From Microbacterium terregens (lineage in GTDB: Bacteria > Actinomycetota > Actinomycetes > Actinomycetales > Microbacteriaceae), in contig NZ_BAAAWH010000001.1 in assembly GCF_039534975.1 (NCBI RefSeq), positions 2,852,001 to 2,916,000 of the forward strand: DNA of 64,000 bases, read 5' to 3'. Shown in pieces: positions 44,645 through 53,558 of this stretch. A model generated the notes under the pieces. That model worked only from the letters and a program-made list of their open reading frames with translations. It did no database searches and had not been told where the DNA came from. The position numbers and the translations under genes are program-made. The first letter of the stretch is position 1, and each line of letters starts with the position of its first letter.

Positions 44645-45757
44645 GTGAAGCTCTCTCGAATTGCCAAGATCGGCGCCATCGGCGCCGTCGCGGCCCTCGC
44701 CCTCACCGCCTGCGCCGCGAACGAGGCCGGCGGCGGCGCGAACACCGACCCGTCCGCACCCGCCGGTCTGTCCGGCGAGCTCGCCGGCTCGGGCGCCTCG
44801 TCGCAGGAAGTCGCCGTGCAGGCGTGGACCGCAGGATTCCAGGGCGCCAACCCCGACGTGACCATCAACTACGACCCGGCCGGCTCCGGCGCAGGCCGTG
44901 AGTCCTTCCAGGCCGGCGCCGTCGCATTCGCGGGCTCCGACCGCGCGTTCAAGATCGAAGAGCTCGAAGCGGGCGGATTCGACGGCTGCGTCGCCGACAC
45001 CGACATCGTCGAGCTGCCCACGTACATTTCGCCCATCGCCGTGATCTTCAACATCGAGGGCGTGACCGAGCTCAACCTGGATGCCGCGACGATCGCCGGC
45101 CTCTTCTCCGGAGCGATCGCGAACTGGAACGACCCGGCCATCGCCGCGCTGAACGAGGGCGCCTCGCTGCCGGACCTTCCCGTGACACCGGTGCACCGCG
45201 CTGATGACTCGGGCACGACCGAGAACTTCACCGACTACCTGTTCGCGACCGCGCCGGATGTCTGGACCTCGGAGCCGGATGGACTGTGGCCGCTCACGAG
45301 CGGCGAGGCCGCCCAGGGCACCTCTGGCGTCGTTTCGGCCGTCCAGGGCGGCAACGGGACCATCGGCTACGCCGACGCCTCCCGTGCCGCCGAAGAGGGT
45401 CTCGCGAGCGCGGCCGTGCAGGTCGGCGACGAGTTCGTCACCTACTCGCCCGAGGCAGCCGCCGCCATCGTCGACGAGTCCCCCTTCGAAGAGGGCCGCA
45501 CCGCGGGCGACCTGGCCATCGAGCTGGACCGCACGTCCGACGCCGCCGGCGTCTACCCGATCGTCCTCGTCAGCTACATGATCGCCTGCGAGGAGTACAC
45601 CGACCCCGGCACCGCGTCGCTGGTCAAGGGCTTCCTCCAGTACGTCGCGAGCCCCGAAGGCCAGCAGGCGGCCGCCGCCGCCGCGGGCAACGCGCCGATC
45701 TCGGAGGCGCTCACGGAGAAGGTCAACGCTGCGATCGACCTGATCGTCGCCGAATAG
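44645..45757 (+). CDS. pstS: phosphate-binding lipoprotein PstS
   Basis: Encodes 370 residues from GTG 44645, behind GTGAAGGA. Signal peptide with lipobox ALTAC (C23). The mature protein has the phosphate-loop segments LAGSGASSQEVAVQAWTAGF, DPAGSGAGRESFQAGAVAFA(GSD), YISPIAVIFNIEG, LFSGAIANWNDP, HRADDSGTTENFTDYL and GTSGVVSAVQGGNGTIGYA. It captures phosphate outside the membrane for PstCAB. A perfect Pho box upstream indicates induction in phosphate limitation. Confidence 0.95.
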   Translation: MKLSRIAKIGAIGAVAALALTACAANEAGGGANTDPSAPAGLSGELAGSGASSQEVAVQAWTAGFQGANPDVTINYDPAGSGAGRESFQAGAVAFAGSDRAFKIEELEAGGFDGCVADTDIVELPTYISPIAVIFNIEGVTELNLDAATIAGLFSGAIANWNDPAIAALNEGASLPDLPVTPVHRADDSGTTENFTDYLFATAPDVWTSEPDGLWPLTSGEAAQGTSGVVSAVQGGNGTIGYADASRAAEEGLASAAVQVGDEFVTYSPEAAAAIVDESPFEEGRTAGDLAIELDRTSDAAGVYPIVLVSYMIACEEYTDPGTASLVKGFLQYVASPEGQQAAAAAAGNAPISEALTEKVNAAIDLIVAE

Positions 45758-45831
45758 TCGATGGGTTCCCGGCCCGCGTCGCACGACGTCGGGCCGGGAA
45801 TCGGACTGAACACAGAGCCAGACAGGAACTC

Positions 45832-46773
45832 ATGACCACCACCACCGCTCCGGCCGTCAAGGTCAAGCAGCGGCCCGGCGATCGCTGGTTCTCCGGAACG
45901 GCGCTCTTCGCCGGATCGATGATCCTCGTCACCCTCGCCGCCGTGGCGATCTTCCTGATCGTCCAGTCGATCCCGGGCCTGACGGCCACCAGCGACACGG
46001 CATCCCTGCTCACGGGCAATTTCTGGCAGTACGTCGGACCACTCGCGTTCGGCACCATCTGGGCATCGCTGCTGGCGCTGCTCATGGCGGTGCCCCTCTC
46101 GGTGGCCGTCGCGCTCTTCATCTCGCACTACGCCCCACGACGGCTGGCGCAGGGTCTCGGCTACATCGTCGACCTGCTCGCCGCCGTCCCGTCGGTGGTG
46201 TTCGGCCTGTGGGGCATCATCGTGCTCGCTCCCGCGGTCCAGCCGATATTCGCATGGCTCAACACTTATGCCGGGTGGATCCCGCTGTTCGGCGGCACCG
46301 TCTCCAGCACCGGTCGGACCATCTTCACCGCGGCGATCGTCCTCGCGGTCATGGTCGTCCCGATCATCACCGCGATCTGCCGCGAGATCTTCCTTCAGAC
46401 CCCGGTACTGCACGAGGAGGCCGCTCTCGCCCTCGGCGCCACACGGTGGGAGATGGTCAAGATGGCCGTCTTCCCGTTCGGGCGCAGCGGCATCGTGTCG
46501 GCGTCGATGCTCGGCCTGGGCCGCGCGCTCGGCGAGACGATGGCCGTCGCGATGGTCCTGTCGGTCGCGAACGTCGTGTCGTTCAAGCTGTTCACTGCGC
46601 AGAATCCGGGAACGATCCCGGCCAACATCGCCCTGACCTTCCCCGAGGCGTACGGCACGAACATCAACGTCTTGATCGCCACCGGCCTGATCCTGTTCGT
46701 CGTCACCTTCGCCGTCAACGCGCTCGCCCGCTGGATCGTCAGCCGTCGCAAGGAATTCTCGGGAGCCAACTGA
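45832..46773 (+). CDS. pstC: phosphate ABC transporter permease PstC
   Basis: Encodes 313 residues with six main membrane segments. Family signatures include FGTIWASLLALLMAVPLSVA, AVPSVVFGLWGI and the EAA coupling loop EEAALALGATRWEMVKMAVF, followed by GRALGETMAVAMVL. It forms the channel with PstA. It starts 74 bases after pstS and its stop is one base before the pstA start. Confidence 0.95.
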   Translation: MTTTTAPAVKVKQRPGDRWFSGTALFAGSMILVTLAAVAIFLIVQSIPGLTATSDTASLLTGNFWQYVGPLAFGTIWASLLALLMAVPLSVAVALFISHYAPRRLAQGLGYIVDLLAAVPSVVFGLWGIIVLAPAVQPIFAWLNTYAGWIPLFGGTVSSTGRTIFTAAIVLAVMVVPIITAICREIFLQTPVLHEEAALALGATRWEMVKMAVFPFGRSGIVSASMLGLGRALGETMAVAMVLSVANVVSFKLFTAQNPGTIPANIALTFPEAYGTNINVLIATGLILFVVTFAVNALARWIVSRRKEFSGAN

Positions 46774-46774
46774 C

Positions 46775-47884
46775 ATGACTGTGACCACCGCTCCTCCCGC
46801 TCCCCCTCGCGTACCCGAGATTCCGTCGCCGCCGCTGCGCCTGACCAACGGCCACCTCCCCCGCTGGGCGCCCTGGGCGATCCTGGTCGGCACCCTCGCG
46901 CTCAGCCTGCTGGCCTTCACGGTCATCGCGATGGCGGGGCAGACCGACGTCAACGTCGCCGGTGCGGCGGTCGTCGCCGCGCTGGCGTACCTCGTCTTCA
47001 TCCTCGTCATCTCATCGCTGGTCGAAGGCCGGCGCAAAGGCGTGGACCGCCTGGTGACGGGTGTCGTCGCCGCCGCGTTCCTCCTGGCCATGGTGCCCCT
47101 CGTCTCGGTCGCGTGGACCGTCGTGACCAACGGCGTCGCGGGGATCTCCGCCGAGTTCCTCTCCCATTCGATGCGCAACGTCGTCGGCGAGGGCGGCGGT
47201 GCGCTGCATGCCATCGTCGGCACCCTGCTGATCACCTTGGCCGCCGCGATCATCTCGATCCCGATCGGGCTGTTCACGGCGATCTACCTCGTCGAGTACG
47301 GGCAGGACCGCAAGCTCGCGCGGGGCATCACCTTCCTCGTCGACGTGATGACCGGCATCCCGTCGATCGTCGCCGGACTGTTCGCCTACGCGGTCTTCGC
47401 GATCTTCTTCGGTCCCGGCATCCGGCTGGGCATCATGGGCTCGGTCGCACTCGCCGTCCTGATGATCCCCGTCGTGGTCCGATCCAGCGAGGAGATGCTT
47501 CGCCTCGTGCCGAACGAGCTTCGTGAGGCGGCGTTCGCACTCGGCGTTCCGAAGTGGCTCACGATCGTGAAGGTCGTGCTTCCCACCTCGATCGCCGGCA
47601 TCACCACCGGCATCATGCTGTCGATCTCGCGCGTCATCGGCGAGACGGCGCCGCTGCTGATCACAGCCGGGGTGACGGCATCCATGAACTACGACCTCTT
47701 CTCGGGCCGCATGATGACGCTGCCCGTCTTCGCCTACTCCCAGTACATGAACCAGGGCATCCCCGCGCAGGCCTACATCGACCGCGCGTGGGCGGCGGCG
47801 TTCGTCCTCATCGTCATCGTCATGGTCCTCAACCTGGTCGCACGCCTCGTAGCCAAGGTGTTCGCCCCCAAGACCGGCCGCTGA
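46775..47884 (+). CDS. pstA: phosphate ABC transporter permease PstA
   Basis: Encodes 369 residues, longer than the usual ~290 because an N-terminal proline-rich tail and two additional hydrophobic helices (ILVGTLALSLLAFTVIAMAG, AGAAVVAALAYLVFILVIS) precede the core, a common actinobacterial form. The core has VGTLLITLAAAIISIPIGLF, DVMTGIPSIVAGLFAYAVF, the EAA loop REAAFALGVPKWLTIVKVVL and RVIGETAPLLITAG. It pairs with PstC. Confidence 0.95.
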   Translation: MTVTTAPPAPPRVPEIPSPPLRLTNGHLPRWAPWAILVGTLALSLLAFTVIAMAGQTDVNVAGAAVVAALAYLVFILVISSLVEGRRKGVDRLVTGVVAAAFLLAMVPLVSVAWTVVTNGVAGISAEFLSHSMRNVVGEGGGALHAIVGTLLITLAAAIISIPIGLFTAIYLVEYGQDRKLARGITFLVDVMTGIPSIVAGLFAYAVFAIFFGPGIRLGIMGSVALAVLMIPVVVRSSEEMLRLVPNELREAAFALGVPKWLTIVKVVLPTSIAGITTGIMLSISRVIGETAPLLITAGVTASMNYDLFSGRMMTLPVFAYSQYMNQGIPAQAYIDRAWAAAFVLIVIVMVLNLVARLVAKVFAPKTGR

Positions 47885-47902
47885 GCCGGCAGAAAGAATC
47901 TC

Positions 47903-48682
47903 GTGTCCAAGAGCATCGAAGTCAATGACCTCAACGTCTACTACGGCGACTTCCTCGCCGTGGAGGGCGTCTCCCTTCAGATCGAGCCGCGCAGCGTCAC
48001 CGCGTTCATCGGGCCCTCCGGCTGCGGCAAGTCCACGTTCCTGCGCACCCTCAACCGCATGCACGAAGTGATTCCCGGCGCCCGCGTCGAGGGCGAGGTG
48101 CTGCTGGACGGCGACGACCTGTACGCGTCGAGCGTCGACCCCGTCCTGGTGCGCCGTCAGGTCGGCATGGTCTTCCAGCGCCCCAACCCGTTCCCGACGA
48201 TGTCGATCAAGGAGAACGTGCTGGCCGGAGTGAAGCTCAACAACAAGCGGATCTCCAAGTCCGACGCGGATGCGCTCGTCGAGCGGTCACTCACGGGCGC
48301 GAACCTCTGGAACGAGGTCAAGGACCGGCTCGACAAGCCGGGCTCGAGCCTGTCCGGCGGGCAGCAGCAGCGTCTGTGCATCGCGCGCGCCATCGCGGTC
48401 TCGCCCCAGGTGCTGCTGATGGACGAGCCATGCTCGGCGCTGGACCCGATCTCGACGTACGCGATCGAAGAGCTGATCGGCGAGCTGAAGAACGACTACA
48501 CGATCGTGATCGTGACGCACAACATGCAGCAGGCCTCGCGCGTGTCGGACCGCACGGCGTTCTTCAACATCGCGGGCACGGGCAAGCCGGGCAAGCTCAT
48601 CGAATACGACGACACCCGGTCGATCTTCACCACCCCCAGCGTGCAGGCGACCGAGGACTACGTCTCCGGACGCTTCGGCTAG
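47903..48682 (+). CDS. pstB: phosphate ABC transporter ATPase PstB
   Basis: Encodes 259 residues from GTG 47903 with AGAAAG upstream. Walker [22 protein letters not shown]-loop [12 protein letters not shown] (the PstB-specific RPNPFP), signature [15 protein letters not shown], Walker [17 protein letters not shown] and switch [11 protein letters not shown] are complete. It drives phosphate import and, with PhoU, reports the flux. It closes the pstSCAB operon and is convergent with pabC. Confidence 0.96.
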   Translation: MSKSIEVNDLNVYYGDFLAVEGVSLQIEPRSVTAFIGPSGCGKSTFLRTLNRMHEVIPGARVEGEVLLDGDDLYASSVDPVLVRRQVGMVFQRPNPFPTMSIKENVLAGVKLNNKRISKSDADALVERSLTGANLWNEVKDRLDKPGSSLSGGQQQRLCIARAIAVSPQVLLMDEPCSALDPISTYAIEELIGELKNDYTIVIVTHNMQQASRVSDRTAFFNIAGTGKPGKLIEYDDTRSIFTTPSVQATEDYVSGRFG

Positions 48683-48702
48683 ACCCGCGGCCGCGGACCG
48701 GC

Positions 48703-49587
48703 TCAGTCGCGCGGGCTGAGCAGGTACTCGTTCAGCCGCGCCGTGAACTCCGCATCGAGTGGGATCGTCGTGCCGTCGATCTCGGTGATCGGTGCGGCCA
48801 AGCGCACCGACGACACCAGCCACGCGGCATCCGCCCGATGCAGTTCGTCGGTCAGGACGTCGCGATACTCGGTGGTCAGCCCCTGCGCTTGCATCCAGCT
48901 GAAGGCGCTCAGCTGCGTCGTGCCCTGCAGGATGCCGCCGGTCGGAGCCGGCGTGACATACACGTCATTGATCCGCACGATCAGCGACGCGGTGGGAGCC
49001 TCGAAGACGATGCCGTCGGTGGAGACGAAGATCGCGTCGTCGGCGCCGCGGCGCTTCGCCTCGCGGATCGCGGCCATGTTGACCGCGTACGAGAGTGTCT
49101 TGGCGCCCAGCAGGAGCCACGGCGCACGCGCCGGCACCGCGCTGTCGTAGCCGCGGTCGAGCGTGACCACGCGTACCCCGCGCACGCGGACCCCGGCGAA
49201 ATCGGGGGCCGGGTTCGCCGTGATCCAGGCGGTGGGGGCGGGCCCGTGGTCCACACCGCGGCTGAGGATGAGCTTGATCACGCTCTCGCCCGGGCCGCAA
49301 TGCGCGGCGGCCAGCACGGTTGCGGCCCGCCACTGCTCGAGGTTCGGCGCGGGCAGGTCGCAGATCTCGGCGGAATGCGCGAGCCGGTCCAGGTGCGCCT
49401 GCACCTCTTGCGCGTGCCCGTCGATGACGCCGACCGACTCGAAGATGCCGTCGCCGCGTTGCGTGCTCAGTTCTCCGACGCTGAGGGCGGGCGCGGTCGC
49501 ATCCACCTCTGAGAAGGTCGAGGTGAAATCGGTTCGCGGGTCATCGGGTGTCGCCGGATCGATGATGAGGGCGTATCGCGAAACCAT
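48703..49587 (-). CDS. pabC: aminodeoxychorismate lyase / class-IV aminotransferase
   Basis: Encodes 294 residues of the fold-type IV PLP family. The PLP lysine is in PWLLLGAKTLSYAVNMAAIR. The phosphate-binding and substrate segments are VFEAPTASLIVRINDVYVTP and GILQGTTQLSAFSW, and the N-terminal QRGDGIFESVGVIDGHAQEV is typical. PabC releases 4-aminobenzoate from aminodeoxychorismate for folate; branched-chain or D-amino-acid transaminases share the fold, so the exact reaction is probable rather than certain. It is convergent with pstB. Confidence 0.8.
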   Translation of the reverse strand: MVSRYALIIDPATPDDPRTDFTSTFSEVDATAPALSVGELSTQRGDGIFESVGVIDGHAQEVQAHLDRLAHSAEICDLPAPNLEQWRAATVLAAAHCGPGESVIKLILSRGVDHGPAPTAWITANPAPDFAGVRVRGVRVVTLDRGYDSAVPARAPWLLLGAKTLSYAVNMAAIREAKRRGADDAIFVSTDGIVFEAPTASLIVRINDVYVTPAPTGGILQGTTQLSAFSWMQAQGLTTEYRDVLTDELHRADAAWLVSSVRLAAPITEIDGTTIPLDAEFTARLNEYLLSPRD

Positions 49588-49653
49588 GATTCGAGCCTAG
49601 CGAGGACCGCCTGCCGGGAATGCCCGCGGCGAAGGCTCGGTTACACTGGACGA

Positions 49654-49731
49654 GCCGGGCCGCAGTAACCCCGGGCTCCATCTTCTGCCGCTACGAGCGG
49701 CCTCGCGCCGAGAGGCGTTCTGCGGCCCGGC
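49654..49731. ncRNA. candidate structured RNA or two-way attenuator upstream of pabC
   Basis: GCCGGGCCGCAG (49654-49665) pairs perfectly with CTGCGGCCCGGC (49720-49731). Enclosed are GCCGC/GCGGC (49687-49701) and CCTC/GAGG (49701-49715). A competing pair GGTTAC (49639-49644) with GTAACC (49665-49670), and GAGCCGGG with CCCGGGCTC, would break the long stem. A TTACACT element at 49641-49647 could be a -10 for a plus-strand transcript, and CTTTTG follows the right arm. No known family is recognised. Confidence 0.4.
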
Positions 49732-49749
49732 ACTTTTGCGCCCTCGCGG

Positions 49750-50388
49750 TCAGGTCAGCGACTCGCGACGCCAGAGCGAGGCGCAGGCGGCCAGGTCGGT
49801 CGCGTAGTCGGCGAGCCGAAGCGCGCGCGTCGTCAGCGCCGACGCGCGGTCCGGCTCCGTCGACTCGTAATCGTCCGCCAGGTGGGTGGCTCCGGATGCC
49901 TGGACCCGGCAGAACGCGGCGGCCCTGTCCAGCGCCACGGCGAAGTCGCCCTGGAACAGACCGCGGAGGATCGTGTCGACCAGGTCGACCAGCTCCTCGG
50001 GGCCGGCGGGATTCGGCGCACCGGCGACGACGGGGTCGGCCGAGACGATCTCGTTCCTCCCCCGCTCGTAGAGCAGCGCGGCAGTGTGCGGATCGTCGTG
50101 GATCATGAGCTGGATCAGATAGAGCCGCCAGAGGGCCCCCGGCAGCGACCGGGCGGGCGATCGGGACCACAGCTCGGCGATGTCGTCGATACCGTGCTCG
50201 TCCGTGAAAGCCACCAGGCGATCGATGACCTCCCCGTTCGGGTCGGACCGCGCCCGAGCCAGCAGCGCCTGGGCCGTCGAGTGGGCGACCCGCGAGACTT
50301 CAGCGGGATCCTCGGCCGCGAACCGACGGTCGAAGAGCTCGGCGGGCCGCTTCACGGGCTTGTGGAACTCCCTCGAATCGTCGCTCAC
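49750..50388 (-). CDS. conserved hypothetical helical protein
   Basis: Encodes 212 residues, strongly helical and soluble, with no signal or membrane segment. It opens REFHKPVKRPAELFDRRFAA and contains IAELWSRSPARSLPGALWRL and LIQLMIHDDPHTAALLYERG. I believe it belongs to a family conserved in Microbacteriaceae, sometimes wrongly labelled an RNA polymerase subunit. No catalytic motif is visible. It lies nine bases after the next small gene on the same strand, suggesting one operon with it. Confidence 0.75.
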   Translation of the reverse strand: MSDDSREFHKPVKRPAELFDRRFAAEDPAEVSRVAHSTAQALLARARSDPNGEVIDRLVAFTDEHGIDDIAELWSRSPARSLPGALWRLYLIQLMIHDDPHTAALLYERGRNEIVSADPVVAGAPNPAGPEELVDLVDTILRGLFQGDFAVALDRAAAFCRVQASGATHLADDYESTEPDRASALTTRALRLADYATDLAACASLWRRESLT

Positions 50389-50397
50389 CGTTCCAGG

Positions 50398-50802
50398 CTA
50401 CCCGCGGAACGTTCGCCCGAGCTCGGCGAAGACCGCATCAGCCAGGTTCTCGGCATCCGTCACCGAGATCAGCACCGGCGCACCGAGCGCGCGTCCCAGC
50501 ACGGCGTGGGCGGGGTCGTAGCGGATGCCTTTTGCCGCCGTCAGCGTGCCGCCCGCCAGGATCGACTCCGCCAGCAGGCCGAGCTCGGTCAGTGGATTGG
50601 TCGTGTTGCCCTCGACCGCGCGCAGCCGGTGGACGAACCATCGATCGAGCGAGAGCACCAGCGCCTCGGCGTAACGATGTTCCAGGTCTGCTCCGCGGCC
50701 GGAGCCGTCCGCATAGAGGCCGCGGTACGCATGGACCGCGGCAGCGAACCAGGAGCGCGCGGCGGCCACTTCGTCGTCGGTGTAGGTGCGTCGGCCGAGC
50801 AT
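50398..50802 (-). CDS. conserved hypothetical protein (134 residues)
   Basis: Encodes 134 residues, soluble and mostly helical. Recognisable stretches are RRTYTDDEVAAARSWFAAAV, VLSLDRWFVHRLRAVEGN and the C-terminal APVLISVTDAENLADAVFAE. No cofactor or metal motif is seen. Its proximity to the 212-residue gene (gap nine bases) indicates joint function. A tiny frame MIRNSLVTATV ends seven bases before its start and might be a leader peptide; this is unsupported. Confidence 0.7.
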   Translation of the reverse strand: MLGRRTYTDDEVAAARSWFAAAVHAYRGLYADGSGRGADLEHRYAEALVLSLDRWFVHRLRAVEGNTTNPLTELGLLAESILAGGTLTAAKGIRYDPAHAVLGRALGAPVLISVTDAENLADAVFAELGRTFRG

Positions 50803-50885
50803 GTCAGACCGTCGCGGTAACGAGACTGTTCCGGATCATGCACCCACGCTAGACGCCGCGGGCCAGCGCCGCACCGCGTGTGCGT

Positions 50886-51689
50886 CTAGGACTCCTGCGT
50901 CGGGATCGCGACGATCGGGTCCGAGGTGGGCAGCCCGGTCGGCGAGCCCCCCGCGACCTCGACGGTCACCGCGATGACATCGCCGGGCTCCATGTCGCCG
51001 GACAGCAGCGCCGTGGCGCTCCCGTCGTCGGCCGCGAAGACTCCGGCCGAGATCGGTTCTCCGCCGCGCACGAACCACAGCTCGTAGCTCTTGTCCTCGG
51101 GGATCGTCGGCAGCCCGTCCGTGACGAGCACGACCTTGCCGACCGACTCCGCCCAGTGGGCGGTCGCCTCACCGCCCTCCGGCAGTGTCACCGTCTCGGC
51201 CTGTGCGTCCGGCGCCGCCTCGATCTCGTTGAGCGCGACCACGGATGCCGGGGCGTTGAGCTGCTGGCTGACGAAGACAGCGCCCCATCCGACACCGACG
51301 AGCAGCGCCACAGAGGCCGCCAACGCGAACCAGGAGCGCGGTCCCCACCGTCCCGTCGCGGGCGAGCCTGTCCCCCCTGCCGTGGTGCGTCGACGCGAGC
51401 GTCGCGCCGGCGGCGTGCTTTCGGCTTCTGCATCGGGCGTCACCGGCTCGACCTGCACCGGCTCGCCGTTCCCGGCGATCTGTGCGAGAAGCGCCGCGCG
51501 CACACTCGGCGGCGGCTGCACCTCGGCGACGGTCTCCGCCAACAGGGTCGCGGTCGCGGCATCCGCCGTCAGGTAGTGCTCCCACTCCGGATGCTGTCGG
51601 CGGGCGGTCTGGAATGCGTGGGTGTCCTCGGGCGACAGCCCGTGCAGCACGTAGCCTGCCGCCAGCTCGGCGAAGTCCTGCTCGTTCAC
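50886..51689 (-). CDS. rskA: anti-sigma factor RskA
   Basis: Encodes 267 residues. Residues 1-70 form the cytoplasmic anti-sigma domain (DFAELAAGYVLHGLSPEDTH), then a disordered basic linker, one membrane helix at about 121-140 (FALAASVALLVGVGWGAVFV) and an external domain with the RskA-specific VGKVVLVTDGLPTIPEDKSY and ELWFVRGGEPISAGVF. It holds SigK inactive at the membrane and is released by regulated proteolysis. Its start overlaps the sigK stop by four bases. Confidence 0.9.
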   Translation of the reverse strand: MNEQDFAELAAGYVLHGLSPEDTHAFQTARRQHPEWEHYLTADAATATLLAETVAEVQPPPSVRAALLAQIAGNGEPVQVEPVTPDAEAESTPPARRSRRRTTAGGTGSPATGRWGPRSWFALAASVALLVGVGWGAVFVSQQLNAPASVVALNEIEAAPDAQAETVTLPEGGEATAHWAESVGKVVLVTDGLPTIPEDKSYELWFVRGGEPISAGVFAADDGSATALLSGDMEPGDVIAVTVEVAGGSPTGLPTSDPIVAIPTQES

Positions 51690-52288
51690 GTCGTCACCCC
51701 CATCTCCACCCGTAGGCGGGACAAGCCGTCCCGCATCCTCGTCTTGATCGTGCCCAGCGGCGCTCCCATGAGCGCCGCGATCTCGCTCTGACTGTAACCG
51801 CCGTAATACGCGAGGGTTAAGGCTTCGCGCTGGGGGTCCGACAGGGTTGCGAGGGCCTCTGACACGCGGCGGCCCTCGATCCTCAATTCCACCTCTTCGG
51901 CAACACCGTCATAAGCCACGCCGATGTCCCGGAATCCTGCACGCACATCGCGATCCGTACTCGCCTGGGCCGACCGCACGCGGTCCACCGCGCGGCGATG
52001 TGCGATCGTCAGCACCCACGATCTTCCCTGCCCCTTGTTCGGAGCGAACCGGCCCGCGGATTGCCAGATCTCCAGGAAGACCTCCTGCAGCACCTCTTCA
52101 CTCTGCGACCGGTCGACCAGGACACGCAGGATCAGGCCGAAGACCCGCGGCGAGAGCATGTCGTAGAGGCGGGCGAAGGCGACCTGATCACCCTCGGCTA
52201 CCCGCAGGAGCAGCTCGCCGGCATGGTCGATCGCGCTCGCGCCCTCTTCGGGCACGTCCACGCCATCGATCACCACACGCACCAGCAT
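51686..52288 (-). CDS. sigK: ECF RNA polymerase sigma factor SigK
   Basis: Encodes 200 residues. Region 2 reads VAEGDQVAFARLYDMLSPRV and SQSEEVLQEVFLEIWQSAGR, with a region 2.4-like GRSWVLTIAHRRAVDRVRS. Region 4 has LSDPQREALTLAYYGGYSQS and EIAALMGAPLGTIKTRMRDG. It is paired with an RskA-type anti-sigma factor and divergent from a fasciclin lipoprotein gene, the same association as M. tuberculosis SigK with MPT70/MPT83. Confidence 0.9.
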   Translation of the reverse strand: MLVRVVIDGVDVPEEGASAIDHAGELLLRVAEGDQVAFARLYDMLSPRVFGLILRVLVDRSQSEEVLQEVFLEIWQSAGRFAPNKGQGRSWVLTIAHRRAVDRVRSAQASTDRDVRAGFRDIGVAYDGVAEEVELRIEGRRVSEALATLSDPQREALTLAYYGGYSQSEIAALMGAPLGTIKTRMRDGLSRLRVEMGVTT

Positions 52289-52437
52289 GCCTCAGGTTCG
52301 GCCTCGTCCCGTTACGCGACGCGAGGGTTGACACTCGGCGCGGAATGCGATCTCGCTCGGCGACGCGCGATATGGGCGGCGTCGCGCGGGATTCCGTCGT
52401 GCGCAGAGCGTATTCGGAGCGGATGTCGAGGTTTCTC

Positions 52438-52464
52438 CCATCCGATCGGGAGGACGCACCGAAG
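52438..52464 (+). promoter_or_regulatory. candidate SigK promoter before the fasciclin gene
   Basis: CCATCC (52438-52443) and CCGAAG (52459-52464) are separated by 15 bases. Mycobacterial SigK promoters are described as CCATCC, a spacer of 16 to 17, then CCGAAT, so the match is close but the spacer is short by one. The start codon is 83 bases downstream. Confidence 0.45.
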
Positions 52465-52547
52465 ACCCCGTGTAGGCCGCTTCGGTGGCCCACAGCACCG
52501 CTGGCCCTGCGACGCCGCATCGGCGACGCGAAACCTAGGAGGACACC

Positions 52548-53204
52548 ATGTCCCGCAAGAAGCTCTACCTGCTCGCCGTTCCGATGGCATTCGCCGCCGC
52601 GATCACGCTCAGCGCCTGTTCGACGGGTGCGAGCAGCACTGCCGCCGAGACCACCCCACCCGTGGCCGAGGAGAGCATGGCGCCGGAGACCGAGATGGAT
52701 CCCGCGGCCAACCTGGTCGGAACCGGCTGCGCAGGTTACGCCGAGGCAGTCCCGGACGGTGCCGGCTCGGTGGAGGGCATGGCACAGGATCCGGTGGCCA
52801 CCGCCGCCTCGAACAACCCGCTGCTCACGACTCTCGTCGCCGCGGTGTCGGGCCAGCTGAACCCGAGCGTCGACCTCGTGGACACGCTCAACGGCGATGA
52901 GTTCACCGTTTTCGCGCCCGTCGATGACGCCTTCGCCAAGATCGACCCGGCGACCATCGAGGTGCTCAAGACAGACAGCGACCTGCTGACGTCGATCCTC
53001 ACCTACCACGTGGTGCCCGGTCAGGTCGCTCCGGCCGACATCGCCGGTATGCACACGACCGTGAACGGCGCCGACCTCGAGGTCACCGGCAGCGGAGACG
53101 ACCTGATGGTCAACGGCGAGTCCGCCGTCATCTGCGGTGGCGTCCAGACGGCCAACGCGACCGTCTACCTCATCGACACGGTTCTGATGCCGCCGGCGAT
53201 GTAG
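52548..53204 (+). CDS. fasciclin-domain (FAS1) lipoprotein
   Basis: Encodes 218 residues from ATG 52548 behind TAGGAGGA. The signal peptide ends in a lipobox LSAC (C24), followed by a Thr/Glu-rich linker. One FAS1 domain covers about 75-216 with the H1 motif [19 protein letters not shown] and the YH motif [10 protein letters not shown]. The pair of cysteines (TGCAGY and VICGGVQ) matches the disulphide of the mycobacterial MPT70/MPT83 group. It is anchored outside the cell and may bind matrix or neighbours. Probable SigK target. Confidence 0.9.
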   Translation: MSRKKLYLLAVPMAFAAAITLSACSTGASSTAAETTPPVAEESMAPETEMDPAANLVGTGCAGYAEAVPDGAGSVEGMAQDPVATAASNNPLLTTLVAAVSGQLNPSVDLVDTLNGDEFTVFAPVDDAFAKIDPATIEVLKTDSDLLTSILTYHVVPGQVAPADIAGMHTTVNGADLEVTGSGDDLMVNGESAVICGGVQTANATVYLIDTVLMPPAM

Positions 53205-53211
53205 CAGAACT

Positions 53212-53282
53212 CCCGGCTTCGGCCGGGTCTCCGGGGGGCGGTGCGACCGCCGACGCATGCGAGGTGGCGTCGGCGGTCGCAC
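53212..53282 (+). terminator. two consecutive hairpins after the fasciclin gene
   Basis: CCCGGC-TTC-GCCGGG-type hairpin at 53212-53227 is followed by a 16-bp perfect stem, GTGCGACCGCCGACGC (53241-53256) with its complement at 53267-53282. Together they probably end transcription before tRNA-Lys. Confidence 0.75.
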
Positions 53283-53405
53283 TGTCATGCGGGCAACAGC
53301 GCTTCACCCGTCGCGACATGCCGAGCGCAGCCGCAGATCGCGACAGGAGAATACCGATCCACGATGCTGCGAGGCACGGTCGGAGCCCAAGTAGGCTGGA
53401 GGACG

Positions 53406-53478
53406 CGGGCCTCTAGCTCAGTCGGTAGAGCATCGGACTTTTAATCCGCGGGTCGTGGGTTCGAGCCCCACGGGGCCC
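53406..53478 (+). tRNA. tRNA-Lys(TTT)
   Basis: The 73-base cloverleaf has acceptor GGGCCTC/GGGGCCC, D-arm GCTC-AGTCGGTA-GAGC, anticodon stem CGGA/TCCG with loop CTTTTAA (anticodon TTT), and T-arm GTGGG-TTCGAGC-CCCAC. CCA is not encoded. Confidence 0.95.
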
Positions 53479-53481
53479 ACC

Positions 53482-53515
53482 GAGAACGCGGTGCCCCTTC
53501 GGGGGCGCCGCGTTC
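53482..53515 (+). terminator. hairpin after tRNA-Lys
   Basis: AGAACGCGGTGCCCC pairs with GGGGCGCCGCGTTCT around TTCG, followed by TCATGTGC. A 15-bp stem with a stable tetraloop, directly after the tRNA, is a probable terminator. Confidence 0.75.
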
Positions 53516-53558
53516 TTCATGTGCTCCGCCTCGTTGAGGACTCACCGAGGGACACAGC

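Noticed and set aside
45574..47277. 567-codon minus-strand frame over pstC and pstA
   Set aside because: Antisense shadow of strongly conserved permease genes; composition is Arg/Asp/Gly-rich.
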